The notes: a model not told the origin generated them from the letters alone. A DNA stretch of 64,000 nt from Bacillus massiliglaciei (GCF_900098925.1 NZ_LT622359.1:721887-785886), one strand, 5' to 3'; positions 35,062-44,367 are shown, counted from the stretch's first letter. A program made the numbers and translations.

Positions 35062-36354
35062 ATGCTCGCATTATTAGGTTTCTTAATGATTCTGGTATTC
35101 ATGTTCCTGATTATGACCAAACGGCTTTCTGCCATGATTGCGCTGATTCTTGTTCCAGTGATTTTTGCCTTGATCGGGGGATTTGGGAGCGAAATGGGGC
35201 CGATGGCGCTGGAAGGCATCAAGAGTGTGGCACCGACCGGAATCATGATTTTATTTGCTATTCTGTATTTCGGAATTTTAATAGATGCGGGAGTTTTTGA
35301 TCCAATCATTCAAACGATTCTTAAAATCGTGAAAGGGGATCCGATGAAAATCGCCATTGGCACGGCTGTACTAGCACTAATGATTTCTCTTGACGGAGAC
35401 GGAACAACAACTTATATGATTACGATATCAGCCATGCTTCCTCTGTATAAACGGATTGGCATGAAACCGCTGATCCTCGCAGGAATTGCTGTTTCAGCTT
35501 CGGGAGTAATGAATCTGCTTCCATGGGGAGGACCGACAGCAAGAGCGATGACTGCTTTGAATCTGGAGATGTCAGATATTTTCACTCCAGTTATCCCGGC
35601 TATGATTGGCGGAGTGCTTTTTGTACTATTCATGTCCTACTGGATGGGCAGGAAAGAACGAAAACGCATTGGAATCATTACAGTCGATTTTTCTTCTTCT
35701 CCGCTTCAGGCAGCAACTGCAGAGGATGTGTACCTTAAGAGACCTAAACTGATTTACTTTAACTATGCCCTGACTCTTCTGCTTTTGGTCGCGCTTATTT
35801 CAGAATGGCTTCCGGCGGCAGCTCTTTTCATGATTGGGTTTGCGATTGCCATTACGGTTAATTATCCGCGGATGGAGGAGCAAAAAGAGAGAATTGCCAA
35901 TTATGCCGATAATGCCTTGTCTGTCATTTCCATGATTTTCGCAGCGGGGATTTTTACAGGCATTCTTTCTGGCACAAAAATGGTTGATGCCATGGCCAAT
36001 TCTATGATCACCCATATCCCGGATGCACTCGGAGTTCACTTCCCAGTCTTAACGGCTTTAATCAGTGCACCATTCACCTTTTTCATGTCGAATGATGCCT
36101 TCTATTATGGAGTGCTCCCATTGATTGCGAAAGCGGCAGCTGCTTACAATATTGATCCTGCTTTTATCGGGCGTGCCTCCTTACTGGGACTTCCGGTTCA
36201 CTTGCTCAGTCCTCTTGTTCCATCTACCTATTTGCTGGTAGGAATGGTCGGAGCGGACTTTGGAGAGCTGCAGCGCACCTTTTTAAAATGGGCCTGCGGG
36301 TCGACCCTTGTCATGATTGCCGTAGTTGTTGTCCTTGGTATCATTCCTTTATAA
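35062..36354 (+). CDS. citM: CitMHS-family citrate (metal-citrate) transporter
   Basis: A 430-residue integral membrane protein with about 12 helices of the CitMHS family, which import citrate as a complex with Mg2+ or Ca2+ together with protons. Visible are the family stretches ISLDGDGTTTYMITISAMLPL and LLPWGGPTARA, and SNDAFYYGVLPLI with LVPSTYLLVGMVG in the second half. It is full length. The ATG follows AGGAGGGATT. The upstream two-component pair and the cre site suggest induction by citrate and repression by preferred carbon sources. Confidence 0.87.
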   Translation: MLALLGFLMILVFMFLIMTKRLSAMIALILVPVIFALIGGFGSEMGPMALEGIKSVAPTGIMILFAILYFGILIDAGVFDPIIQTILKIVKGDPMKIAIGTAVLALMISLDGDGTTTYMITISAMLPLYKRIGMKPLILAGIAVSASGVMNLLPWGGPTARAMTALNLEMSDIFTPVIPAMIGGVLFVLFMSYWMGRKERKRIGIITVDFSSSPLQAATAEDVYLKRPKLIYFNYALTLLLLVALISEWLPAAALFMIGFAIAITVNYPRMEEQKERIANYADNALSVISMIFAAGIFTGILSGTKMVDAMANSMITHIPDALGVHFPVLTALISAPFTFFMSNDAFYYGVLPLIAKAAAAYNIDPAFIGRASLLGLPVHLLSPLVPSTYLLVGMVGADFGELQRTFLKWACGSTLVMIAVVVVLGIIPL

Positions 36355-36654
36355 ATCTGCTTTAACTGAAAAGAATTCCCTATAGACCGCCACGTATATT
36401 AAAAATAGAATGGAGGTAACTTTCAGATTACGTTAAAAAGAGAGTTGGCTGAAGCGAAACACCTTGAGCGGAAATCAACACCCATTTTAGAAGATGGAAA
36501 TATCAAATTCTCTGTGGAATTTGATATTTTTATTTTTGTCCTGGTTTCTATGTGCTTCGACGGAAAAAATTTGCATCTTTATTTAAGGTGAAAAATTTCC
36601 TATACTGTATACAGATAGAAATAGAATAGAAAGTTTAATAGGGGCGGGAATGTT
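36355..36654. repeat. Dispersed repeat copy C with terminator hairpin (36498-36535)
   Basis: No gene is seen in this 300-base gap. It contains GAAGCGAAACACCTTGAGCG followed by GAAATCAACA, the left part of the dispersed repeat, and its closing hairpin at 36498-36529 (13-bp perfect stem aaatatcaaattc / gaatttgatattt, loop TCTGTG) with a T-rich tail. The hairpin also serves as the terminator of citM. Confidence 0.7.
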
Positions 36655-37131
36655 ATGCAAATAGTAGCGAAACAGAAGCTTGCATCAACAGAGGTGCACC
36701 GTTTTTTTGTCAGCCACTGGAATGGTTCAGAGAAGGTCAATTCACAGGGGATATACAATTACGCGGAACTGGATGGCTTCGCCGTGCTGAATGAACAAGG
36801 ATTTATTATTGGGCTGGGGACCTATGTATTAAGAGATGATGAACTTGAAATCGTTACACTGGACAGTGACGAATGGCGGAAGGGGATAGGCACTTCTCTT
36901 CTGCATGTCATCGAAAATATTGCTTATGAGCAGGGATGTAAATCGATCAAGGTCGTTACAACGAATGATAATTTAGATGCTCTGAAATTTTTACAAAAAC
37001 GGGGTTACTCGATGGATAAGATCGTGAAGGATGCTGTTGCGGAATCCAGAAAGATTAAACCGGAGATCCCTTATTACAGTCCTAACGGAATTCCGATTAA
37101 GGATGAAATGATATTAACTAAACAGCTGTAA
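36655..37131 (+). CDS. GNAT-family N-acetyltransferase
   Basis: A 158-residue GNAT protein: LEIVTLDSDEWRKGIGTSLL is beta-4 plus the acetyl-CoA loop (R/KxGxG/S), and NLDALKFLQKRGY is the last helix-strand pair. The acceptor is unknown. It starts with ATG after GGGGCGGGA. It lies 35 bases before yvbH on the same strand and may be co-transcribed. Confidence 0.8.
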   Translation: MQIVAKQKLASTEVHRFFVSHWNGSEKVNSQGIYNYAELDGFAVLNEQGFIIGLGTYVLRDDELEIVTLDSDEWRKGIGTSLLHVIENIAYEQGCKSIKVVTTNDNLDALKFLQKRGYSMDKIVKDAVAESRKIKPEIPYYSPNGIPIKDEMILTKQL

Positions 37132-37166
37132 CAAAAGATGTAAAAATAAGAAGGGGGAAGTATATA

Positions 37167-37781
37167 TTGTTTAAAAAAATGGCTTCAGATGTATTGGGAT
37201 TAAGCGATATCGGCAGTGTCATCAAACCGGCTGATTATGACAAGGTGGACGCTGATGATTATATTATGCATGAAGATGAAGAAAAAATTTATTTCCTCAT
37301 TAAATCCAAAACGGATGAATACTGTTTTACAAACCAAGCCTTTATCCATTTAGACGGAACGAGCGCTATAAGCAAAAAACGGACACTAAGAAGATATCAT
37401 TACAGTAAGTACAGAATATCGGATGTATCCCTTGAAACAGCAGGAACGGTTGACCTCGATGCAGAAATTAAATTCAAAATCGGTGAAATGGATTTCTCTA
37501 TTGATGTGCATAAGAAGTTCATTGAAGAGCTGAAGGATCTATTCAAGTCGCTTATTAAGATTGCTGAAATTTGTGAGGAGAACGAATTCTCCCTGCAATA
37601 TGCCGAGAAAAGCATCCATCTTGCAGCGGATACTTTGAAATATATCAGGTCTGACGAACATAAGCTAGGCGGACAGCTGGCTGAATTAAACAGCGTGGCA
37701 TTCGAATGGCTGATGGAAAGCCGTGAGAAGTATCATGTCAAAGATTTCGGTTATGTGTTTGAAAAATATATAAATAATTAA
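37167..37781 (+). CDS. yvbH: PH-domain protein YvbH
   Basis: A 204-residue soluble protein with a bacterial pleckstrin-homology domain in the first half (IYFLIKSKTDEYCFTNQAF, TLRRYHYSKYRISDVSLE) and a helical second half; the C terminus KYHVKDFGYVFEKYINN is nearly that of B. subtilis YvbH, and the length (204) is the same. Its function is unknown. It starts with TTG after AAGGGGGAAG. Confidence 0.85.
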   Translation: MFKKMASDVLGLSDIGSVIKPADYDKVDADDYIMHEDEEKIYFLIKSKTDEYCFTNQAFIHLDGTSAISKKRTLRRYHYSKYRISDVSLETAGTVDLDAEIKFKIGEMDFSIDVHKKFIEELKDLFKSLIKIAEICEENEFSLQYAEKSIHLAADTLKYIRSDEHKLGGQLAELNSVAFEWLMESREKYHVKDFGYVFEKYINN

Positions 37782-37854
37782 GGGTTTTCTGTGAGGCTCG
37801 GCCGGTAACACAGTCAAGCATAACTGAAACAGAAATCCCGTGCATTAAGCAAAT

Positions 37855-37877
37855 AAAAATCAAATTGCTTTGTGGAA
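37855..37877 (+). repeat. Truncated copy E of the dispersed terminator repeat
   Basis: aaaaatcaaattgctttgtggaa reads as the left arm and loop of the repeat hairpin but stops where the IS3-type element begins; the right arm is absent on the other side of the element. Confidence 0.55.
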
Positions 37878-37930
37878 TGGTAATGAACCCACAAAGTTAG
37901 AGTTTATATTATGCAGCTAAATTGGCTGGT

Positions 37931-38050
37931 TTAAGTTCGGTATTGCACTTGGACTTAAGCCAGTCAATTTTTGCTTGATCCGTATGTTTTTATAATAGTC
38001 TATGCACTCTTCCGGCATTAATTCTTCCATTTTACTCGTCCAATTAAGAA
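37931..38050 (-). pseudogene. C-terminal fragment of an IS3-family transposase (OrfB), frameshifted
   Basis: The frame encodes ECIDYYKNIRIKQKLTGLSP, the C-terminal signature of IS3-family integrases (YIDYYNNxRIxxKLxGLSP). The expected VQYRT ending is found in the next frame directly after LSP, followed by a stop, so one base was gained or lost. The DDE catalytic region is absent. Confidence 0.75.
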
Positions 38051-38104
38051 GGATTATTGACCCGCCTTTACTTTCTTTATGTATATTTCCCCATATTAAA
38101 AAAT

Positions 38105-38140
38105 CCCCCAAAAGTTAGATTTTCTCTAACTTTTTGGGGG
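38105..38140 (-). terminator. Hairpin in the IS3 end acting as terminator of the catalase gene
   Basis: A 15-bp stem (cccccaaaagttaga / tctaactttttggggg, one bulge), with an A/T run giving ATTTTTTA on the minus strand, 13 bases past the catalase stop. Confidence 0.75.
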
Positions 38141-38152
38141 CAGTACCAAAAC

Positions 38153-39010
38153 TTAGTTATTCAAATCATACAGTCCAGGGGCATGTTCATTCGGCATATC
38201 AGGCATTTCCGGAACGGGGTACCCTTTCGGCGGTTCTGTGACAGCCAGATCCCCACCATTTTGGCTCGGTGTTTTTCCATGGAAAATCTCGCCGATCCGC
38301 GTATCATCGAGTCTGAAATTGAACTGGGCATTATGGAAGCCCATATCCACATATTTCTGGCATTCAGGGTATTTATTTAAATCGTAATTTGGAATTGGAA
38401 ATAATTTGCCCCAATCTACACCAAGAGTCTCCAGCGCTTTAGCAAACGCATTTTGATGGGCGTTATCCCGTACAATTAAAAAAGCGATTGTTTCGCGAAG
38501 CGCTTTATTTGAACTCATTTCATAAATCCTTGATTTCTGAAGAACGCCTGTGGATTCAAGAACCACATTATTCAGAAGATTGGCAGCGAGGTTGCCATGG
38601 TCATACACCCATGATCCATTCCAAGGATTTCCGCCTGCATCAACGGGGAGGGAAGACTTTGCCCCCATAATGAAATGGTGCGGATTTGCTCCTCCCTGAA
38701 TAACGCCATCCAATGGAGCTCCGTCGGCAGCCTGGTTGCCCGGCATATCTCCGCCAGCTTCATTCAATAATTGATTAATGGTCGATTGGACGAGCTCAAC
38801 ATGGCTTAATTCTTCAAGAAACACCCCTCTGATTAAGTCGCGGTATGGTTTGGCTTTGCCGCGGAAATTAGCGCTTTGAAAGGAAAACTGCATCATTGTT
38901 CTCATTTCGCCAAACTGTCCTCCTAATGCTTCCTGAAGGACTTTTGCAGCATGAGGGTCTGGTTTATCAGGCACAATCATATTGATCAAGTCTTCTTTAT
39001 AAAAATACAT
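38153..39010 (-). CDS. Manganese catalase
   Basis: A 285-residue non-haem dimanganese catalase that breaks down hydrogen peroxide. The four-helix ferritin-like core shows the ligands: ALGGQFGEMRTMMQF, FLEELSHVELV (Glu and Glu-x-x-His) and the later RDNAHQNAF. The C-terminal tail is Pro/Glu-rich (PPKGYPVPEMPDMP). It resembles B. subtilis YdbD/YjqC; I cannot pick one. The start ATG follows AAGGGGGAG. Its terminator is supplied by the adjacent IS3 relic. Confidence 0.9.
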   Translation of the reverse strand: MYFYKEDLINMIVPDKPDPHAAKVLQEALGGQFGEMRTMMQFSFQSANFRGKAKPYRDLIRGVFLEELSHVELVQSTINQLLNEAGGDMPGNQAADGAPLDGVIQGGANPHHFIMGAKSSLPVDAGGNPWNGSWVYDHGNLAANLLNNVVLESTGVLQKSRIYEMSSNKALRETIAFLIVRDNAHQNAFAKALETLGVDWGKLFPIPNYDLNKYPECQKYVDMGFHNAQFNFRLDDTRIGEIFHGKTPSQNGGDLAVTEPPKGYPVPEMPDMPNEHAPGLYDLNN

Positions 39011-39151
39011 TGGTCACTCCCCCTTCTCTTTTTAATGTGCAAATAGTAGTCCCATCTTATTCTTTGTTGTTCTAGGCAGTAATTCCCTTCACTTAAAAGA
39101 ATGACCTGGAGAGATACTAAGCAAATAATGAATAAGAAAGGATGCTGAATT

Positions 39152-39910
39152 ATGCTTTCTGAAAAAAAGCTTAATGAATTCAAGGGACGTCTGTTAAATA
39201 CGAAAGAGGAGCTGGACCGTGCTATAGGGGAAGGCGGAAACTTTGATTTGCTCCGCAGTCATTTTCATGATGCAACTGGAGATCTTTCGAGCTATGATAA
39301 CCATCCGGGGGATGAAGGAACAGAATTGTATGAACGGGAAAAGGATATTGCTTTATATGAACATTATCAAAATGAAATCCGTGATATTAATAAAGCGCTG
39401 GAGGCCATGGATAATGGAACATATGGGAAGTGCAAGACATGCTCAGAAGAAATACCGGCTGAACGGCTGGAAATACTGCCGGCCACTTTGTATTGCAAAG
39501 AACATTCGCCTTCTGGAGAAGTCCCAAAAGATCGGCCAGTAGAAGAAGAGGTGCTGATGCCTCCATTCGGTAAGTTTGATATGGACGACAGAAAAGAAAA
39601 TGTGGCTTTTGATGCAGAAGATTCCTGGCAGGATGTGGCCTTGTACGGTACATCAGAAAGCCCTTCTGATTTTGCCGATCCGCCTGCTGATTATGATGAT
39701 ATGTATGTAGAATCCCATGAAAATATAGGATATGTAGAGGATTATGAGAATTACGTTGGAGTGGATATCACCGGGAAAAATGTGACAGTTTATCCGACAA
39801 GCCAGCTGGCAGGCTATGAGGAAGCCTTGGATGAGGAAGGAATTATGACCTCGTTTGGTGACTTGCCGCCTTCAGAACGGGATCCTTATGTCGAAGAGAA
39901 GAAAGAATAA
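39152..39910 (+). CDS. yteA: TraR/DksA-type zinc-finger protein YteA
   Basis: A 252-residue protein with an N-terminal helical hairpin (residues 1-90, acidic, GDEGTELYEREKDIALYE), then a C4-type finger region CKTCSEEIPAERLEILPATLYC (3 Cys plus His) and a long acidic tail to residue 252. It is related to DksA, which acts in the RNA polymerase secondary channel, but YteA's own role is unknown. It is divergent from the catalase. The ATG follows AAAGGATG. Confidence 0.85.
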   Translation: MLSEKKLNEFKGRLLNTKEELDRAIGEGGNFDLLRSHFHDATGDLSSYDNHPGDEGTELYEREKDIALYEHYQNEIRDINKALEAMDNGTYGKCKTCSEEIPAERLEILPATLYCKEHSPSGEVPKDRPVEEEVLMPPFGKFDMDDRKENVAFDAEDSWQDVALYGTSESPSDFADPPADYDDMYVESHENIGYVEDYENYVGVDITGKNVTVYPTSQLAGYEEALDEEGIMTSFGDLPPSERDPYVEEKKE

Positions 39911-39916
39911 AATGAC

Positions 39917-39966
39917 AACACCAGTCTGCGGAAAAGGAAGCCTTGTCTCGCAGGCTGGTGTTTTTC
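39917..39966. terminator. Bidirectional terminator yteA/patB
   Basis: aacaccagtctgcg / cgcaggctggtgtt stem followed by TTTTT on the plus strand. Confidence 0.82.
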
Positions 39967-39970
39967 ATAG

Positions 39971-41137
39971 TTAAGTAAATGCTTTTTTCAGCCGATTCAG
40001 TCCGTCCATCAGAACTTCACGCGGACAGCCGATATTCATTCGAACAAAGCCTTCTCCGCCTTGTCCATATTTATTTCCAGGTTCTAATCCCAATTTTCCC
40101 TTCTCAACCAGCAATCTTTGAATTTCTTTGTCATTGTGGCCCAATGTTCTGCAGTCAATCCATACTAAGTAAGATGCTTCAGGCTTGAATACATTTAGAG
40201 CAGGAATCTCCGTTTCGATAAAGGCCTGGGTAATCCGAACATTCTCTTCGATATACGTAAGCAGTTCGTTTAACCAATCAGCTCCTTCCCGATAAGCCGC
40301 TTCTAACGCTGTAATGGCAAATAAATTCAAGCCATGAAACCCGATGGCTCCTTGAACAGCAGAGATTTTTTTGCGCAGTTCGGGGTTGCTGACAACCATG
40401 AAAGAGGCCTGTAAACCAGCAATGTTAAAGGTTTTACTTGGAGCCATCAAAGTGATGGTCTGATTTTCAAGGTCCGGGTTGATGGAGGCCGCCGGTACAT
40501 GTTTATGTCCTGGAAAATATAAATCAGCATGGATTTCATCACTGACAATCGTTACCTCATATTTTTTACACAGCTCGCCGATTTTCAAAAGTTCTTCCTT
40601 TGTCCAGACTCTTCCTCCAGGATTGTGCGGGCTGCATAATAAAAATAACTTGACCCCTTGCTTTAATTTATCTTCAAAAACCTTAAAATCAATCGAAAAC
40701 TGATTGTTTTCCACGAGCAAGGGGCTGTTCACAACTTCTCTTCCGTTATTTTTAATCATGGTGAAGAAAGGAGTATAGACCGGCGACTGGAGCATGACTT
40801 TATCTCCTGGTTCTGTACAAGCCTGAATCACTGTGGCTATTCCTGTAACAACACCTGGACAAAACAGAATCGACTCATGCTGGACTTTCCATTGATGGCG
40901 GTAAAGGACCCAATCAGTAATCGCTTCCACTGCTTTATCTGAAAGAGACGTATACCCGAAAATCGGATGCTGGGCCCTGTTCAGCAAGGCCTCCTGGACA
41001 CCTGGGGGAGAAGAAAAATCCATATCTGCGACCCACATTGGCAGAATATCTTCTGTCCCATAAATTGTCTTCAAGGCATCCCATTTGATTGCTCCTGTTT
41101 TTCTTCTTTCATAAAGTTCATCAAAAAATTGACTCAA
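39971..41137 (-). CDS. patB: PatB/MalY-type aminotransferase (cystathionine beta-lyase)
   Basis: A 388-residue PLP enzyme of fold type I. It has MWVADMDFSSPP, CSPHNPGGRVWTKEEL, VSDEIHADL, and the PLP lysine in PSKTFNIAGLQAS. B. subtilis PatB cleaves cystathionine and has aminotransferase ancestry. The ATG at 41152 has no ribosome site; the TTG at 41137 follows GGCGGTGAG and matches the usual N terminus, so I use it. yugE and yugF beside it match the B. subtilis order. Confidence 0.85.
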   Translation of the reverse strand: MSQFFDELYERRKTGAIKWDALKTIYGTEDILPMWVADMDFSSPPGVQEALLNRAQHPIFGYTSLSDKAVEAITDWVLYRHQWKVQHESILFCPGVVTGIATVIQACTEPGDKVMLQSPVYTPFFTMIKNNGREVVNSPLLVENNQFSIDFKVFEDKLKQGVKLFLLCSPHNPGGRVWTKEELLKIGELCKKYEVTIVSDEIHADLYFPGHKHVPAASINPDLENQTITLMAPSKTFNIAGLQASFMVVSNPELRKKISAVQGAIGFHGLNLFAITALEAAYREGADWLNELLTYIEENVRITQAFIETEIPALNVFKPEASYLVWIDCRTLGHNDKEIQRLLVEKGKLGLEPGNKYGQGGEGFVRMNIGCPREVLMDGLNRLKKAFT

Positions 41138-41213
41138 GACACTCACCGCCATTTATAAATTTTTTGGAATTATGTTACTATGATAACATGTTCTTATAGA
41201 AGGTGATGATAAC

Positions 41214-41474
41214 ATGGAAACGCAGGATATGCATATAGCAATGGCGCTCCTCCTTCAGGATTGGGACCCTTTTAAGCTTGGTCCGGATTTTTATGAACCG
41301 GAAATCGCCGACAGCATTGTTGCTGTCAGAAAACTTGATGATATAGAAGAGATTGCTGAGAGTATAAAGGCTATTTATGAATTCTCATTTGAAGAAGAAC
41401 TTAATCTGGATGAATGCCGGAAAATGGCTCTGCAGCTTCTTCAAATAAAAAATAATGCAAGCTGTACACTTTAA
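41214..41474 (+). CDS. yugE: DUF1871 family protein YugE
   Basis: An 86-residue acidic helical protein, the same length as B. subtilis YugE; its function is unknown. MALLLQDWDPFKLGPDFYEPEIAD is the conserved front. It has a GAAGGTGA site before the ATG and is divergent from patB. It lies in the conserved patB-yugE-yugF-alaRT block. Confidence 0.82.
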   Translation: METQDMHIAMALLLQDWDPFKLGPDFYEPEIADSIVAVRKLDDIEEIAESIKAIYEFSFEEELNLDECRKMALQLLQIKNNASCTL

Positions 41475-41506
41475 TCCTATCCTTGCTTTGATTAGTCTGC
41501 CGCTGG

Positions 41507-42346
41507 TTAATCCAGCGGCATTTTTTGATGGAACTCTCGAATAAAATGATAAATCTCCAGTGGTTTTTCTTCAGGAAGAAGATGACCTGTATCTTCCAGA
41601 ATGATTAATTCACTGTTTGGCAAATCTTTTTGCAGCCGCCTGCCAATCGATAAGGGAACCACTTCGTCCTGCCTTCCCCAAATGAGCAGACAAGGAGTTT
41701 TGATCGCTGAAAGCTCATCTTCATTCAAATCTATTTCCTTATCACGCAGCATTTTACCCAAGGCACCGAATATTTGCCGGCTGCTGAATGGCGCCAGATA
41801 CCCGCTGCGCATTTCATCGTCAATAAGGGTCCGATTATAGACGACCTTTTGCAAATTATTTTCTAAACCTGATTTTTGCAAATAGAGTTTTACGCCCGCT
41901 GAAAAGAAAGGCAGATAACTTAAATATTTCATCCTTTTAGGGAAATCCTGCGAATACCCGAGACTGCAGAGCAAAACGATATGTTCAATCAGCTCAGGCT
42001 TTTCTTTAGCAAGTTGAAGGGAAATTTGGCCTCCCATCGAATGGCCGATAATACCGCATCGATTTATTCCTAATCCTTCCAAAAGCATGGCGATGGTATG
42101 GGCCATGTTTGAAAAAGAATATTGGAAGCCCTTTCCTTTTCCGCTTTGGCCAAATGGAGGAATATCAACTAAGAGGACATTGAAGGTTTTAGTCAATAAC
42201 GGGACGAGTTTCCGAAATGAAAAACTGGATGACAGGAAGCCATGGATCAGAACGACAGTGGGAAAAGCAGGATCTGGACGATATAACTCGTAATAGACTT
42301 CCGTGGCATTTACCTTTTGCAGATTTTTAACCATTTGAAGGGCCAT
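41507..42346 (-). CDS. yugF: Alpha/beta hydrolase YugF
   Basis: A 279-residue alpha/beta-fold hydrolase. LIHGFLSSSFSFR is the oxyanion region, GHSMGG the nucleophile elbow (Ser), the acid is the Asp in GRQDEVVP, and the His is in DTGHLLPEE. The substrate is unknown. The second ATG (42346) is nine bases from GGAAGG; the first (42352) is too close. It is convergent with yugE. Confidence 0.85.
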   Translation of the reverse strand: MALQMVKNLQKVNATEVYYELYRPDPAFPTVVLIHGFLSSSFSFRKLVPLLTKTFNVLLVDIPPFGQSGKGKGFQYSFSNMAHTIAMLLEGLGINRCGIIGHSMGGQISLQLAKEKPELIEHIVLLCSLGYSQDFPKRMKYLSYLPFFSAGVKLYLQKSGLENNLQKVVYNRTLIDDEMRSGYLAPFSSRQIFGALGKMLRDKEIDLNEDELSAIKTPCLLIWGRQDEVVPLSIGRRLQKDLPNSELIILEDTGHLLPEEKPLEIYHFIREFHQKMPLD

Positions 42347-42455
42347 ATTCATATTCCTTCCTTTTATGTAAGCATGTAGTTACTGTTGCACAACACAAGT
42401 GAGAACTCCTCTAAGGAAATCATCAATTTATATAACAGTTTACTTTTAATTTTGG

Positions 42456-42461
42456 TATAAT
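42456..42461 (+). promoter_or_regulatory. Extended -10 promoter of alaR-alaT
   Basis: TGGTATAAT (42453-42461) is an extended -10 element; no good -35 is seen, and the leader to alaR is about 105 bases. Confidence 0.45.
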
Positions 42462-42573
42462 GTTAGAAGTTTATCCTGACAGAACTCAATTTGAGGATAA
42501 TGACCCGGATTGAATATAGAAACTGCTTTATTCTGCCAGCCTAACCAAAATTGCTGAAAAAGGAGGGATCTAG

Positions 42574-43074
42574 ATGCACTTGAATGAACAGGAATTAGAA
42601 GTGCTCCGGATTATTGAAAACAACAGCCGAATGGAACTTAAAGATTTGGCTAAAATGACTGAATTATCAGAAGACATGGTTGAAGAAACTTTGAAGAAAT
42701 TAGAAGAAATGCGGGTAATTGTCCGCTATGCGACCTTAATTAACTGGGCTAAAGTGGATGAGCATCAAGGTGTTACAGCTATGATTGATGTTAAAGTAAC
42801 ACCGAAGCGAGGCGTAGGCTTCGATGATGTCGCCCGTCGAATTTACCGCTTTAAAGAAGTAGAATCAGTGTATTTAATGTCAGGTGTATATGATCTTTCG
42901 GTGACCATCCATGGCCGTTCCATGAATGAAGTAGCACAGTTTGTTTCGGAAAAACTGTCTACATTGGATTCAGTGATTTCAACGACAACCCATTTTATAT
43001 TGAAAAAATATAAGCATGATGGAAACATTTACGAACAAACTGATGATGATAAGAGAATTGTGGTGTCCCCATGA
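42574..43074 (+). CDS. alaR: Lrp/AsnC-family regulator AlaR
   Basis: A 166-residue Lrp-type regulator: winged helix in residues 1-55 (ELKDLAKMTELSEDMVEETLKKLEEM) and a RAM ligand domain after residue 70. It forms an operon with the aminotransferase alaT by an ATGA overlap, as in B. subtilis alaR-alaT (yugG-yugH), where it controls alanine metabolism. The AAAGGAGGGA site is strong. Confidence 0.87.
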   Translation: MHLNEQELEVLRIIENNSRMELKDLAKMTELSEDMVEETLKKLEEMRVIVRYATLINWAKVDEHQGVTAMIDVKVTPKRGVGFDDVARRIYRFKEVESVYLMSGVYDLSVTIHGRSMNEVAQFVSEKLSTLDSVISTTTHFILKKYKHDGNIYEQTDDDKRIVVSP

Positions 43075-44237
43075 TCAAGACCAATTACATATCAAAGACG
43101 GTACAAGAGCTTAAGCCATCAGGAATCCGCCGTTTTTTTGATTTGGCAGCAAATATGGAAGGTGTCGTGTCCCTTGGTGTGGGAGAACCTGACTTTGTCA
43201 CTTCTTGGGGAGTGCGGGAGGCTGCGATTAATTCCTTGGAAGAAGGATACACTTCTTATACCGCCAATGCGGGGATGTTTGAACTCAGATCTGAAATTGC
43301 TGATTATATGAGAACCCGTTTTAACGTTGATTACAGTCCGAAGGATGAAATTATCGTCACGGTAGGGGCCAGCCAGGCAATTGATATTGCGCTGCGTGCC
43401 ATTCTAAATCCTGGTGAAGAAGTGATTGTGGTAGAACCCTGTTTTGTCGCCTATGCACCGCTTGTCATCATGGCGGGCGGGGTGCCGGTGACCGTTCAGG
43501 CGACACAGGAAAATGAATTTAAATTGCGCCCTGAGCAGCTTGAGGCAGCCATCACGCCAAGAACAAAGGCAGTGATGATCTGCTCACCCAATAATCCAAC
43601 AGGTACGCAGCTTGGCAAAGAAGACCTTGAGAGCATTGCAGAAATTGTGAAAAAACATGATTTACTCGTTATTTCCGATGAAATTTATAGTGAACTTGCC
43701 TATGATGAAGCGTTTACTTCATTTGCTGCCATCAGCGGTCTAAGGGAGAGGACGATTCTGATTAATGGATTTTCTAAAGGATTTGCGATGACAGGATGGC
43801 GCTTAGGATTTGTTTGTTCGCCTAAGGAAATTTCTGAAGCAATGCTCAAAATCCACCAGTATGCCATGATGTGTGCTTCAACAATGGCTCAGCATGCGGC
43901 ATTGGAAGCATTGCGAAACGGCATCAGTGAAGTGGATGATATGAAGCGAAGCTACCGAAGAAGAAGAAATTATATTGTGAAGTCCTTTAATGATATCGGG
44001 CTTGCCTGTCATAACCCAGGCGGCGCCTTTTATGCTTTTCCTTCTATCAGAAAATCAGGATTAACATCGCAGGAATTTGCGGAAAAGCTGCTTTTAGAAG
44101 AAAAGGTCGCTGTTGTACCGGGAGATGTTTTTGGGGAGAGCGGAGAAGGACATATCCGCTGCTCCTATGCTTCCTCTATGGAACAGCTTCAGGAAGCGGT
44201 AAGAAGAATAGAGAGATTCATGAAACAATATGAATGA
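43071..44237 (+). CDS. alaT: Alanine aminotransferase AlaT (class I/II PLP)
   Basis: A 388-residue aminotransferase: GVGEPDFVT, NPNNPTGTQLGKEDL-like stretch (CSPNNPTGTQ), ISDEIYSELAY, the PLP lysine in NGFSKGFAMTGWRLGF, and GEGHIRCSYASS holding the substrate arginine. It converts pyruvate plus glutamate to alanine or the reverse, by family and context. Its start overlaps alaR. A clear terminator follows at 44287-44334. Confidence 0.87.
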   Translation: MIKTNYISKTVQELKPSGIRRFFDLAANMEGVVSLGVGEPDFVTSWGVREAAINSLEEGYTSYTANAGMFELRSEIADYMRTRFNVDYSPKDEIIVTVGASQAIDIALRAILNPGEEVIVVEPCFVAYAPLVIMAGGVPVTVQATQENEFKLRPEQLEAAITPRTKAVMICSPNNPTGTQLGKEDLESIAEIVKKHDLLVISDEIYSELAYDEAFTSFAAISGLRERTILINGFSKGFAMTGWRLGFVCSPKEISEAMLKIHQYAMMCASTMAQHAALEALRNGISEVDDMKRSYRRRRNYIVKSFNDIGLACHNPGGAFYAFPSIRKSGLTSQEFAEKLLLEEKVAVVPGDVFGESGEGHIRCSYASSMEQLQEAVRRIERFMKQYE

Positions 44238-44286
44238 ATCGATGCAGACTTTGTTCTAAGGCAGAAGAACATAAGCCTACGTTTCA

Positions 44287-44334
44287 GCGTGCAGACAGAC
44301 TCTAAGATTTTTGAGTTTGTCTGCACGCTTTTTT
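44287..44334 (+). terminator. Terminator of alaR-alaT
   Basis: gcgtgcagaca(g)actc / gagtttgtctgcacgc stem, about 15 bp, followed by six T residues. Confidence 0.88.
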
Positions 44335-44367
44335 CTATTGGAATTTGTAAATAGCGCAGGTTAATCT

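Larger units (their letters stand above)
37878..38148 (-). mobile_element. IS3-family mini-element (deletion derivative) with both inverted repeats
   Basis: A 271-bp relic. The two 25-base ends (37878-37902 and, reversed, 38124-38148) agree at 21 of 25 positions: both begin TGGTA and end CAAAGTTAGAG or AAAAAGTTAGAG. Between them only the last 40 or so transposase codons survive. The end nearest the catalase has the extra internal CCCCCAAAAGTTAGA hairpin typical of IS3/IS150-type left ends. No clear target duplication is seen. The right end stops five bases from the catalase stop codon. Confidence 0.75.
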
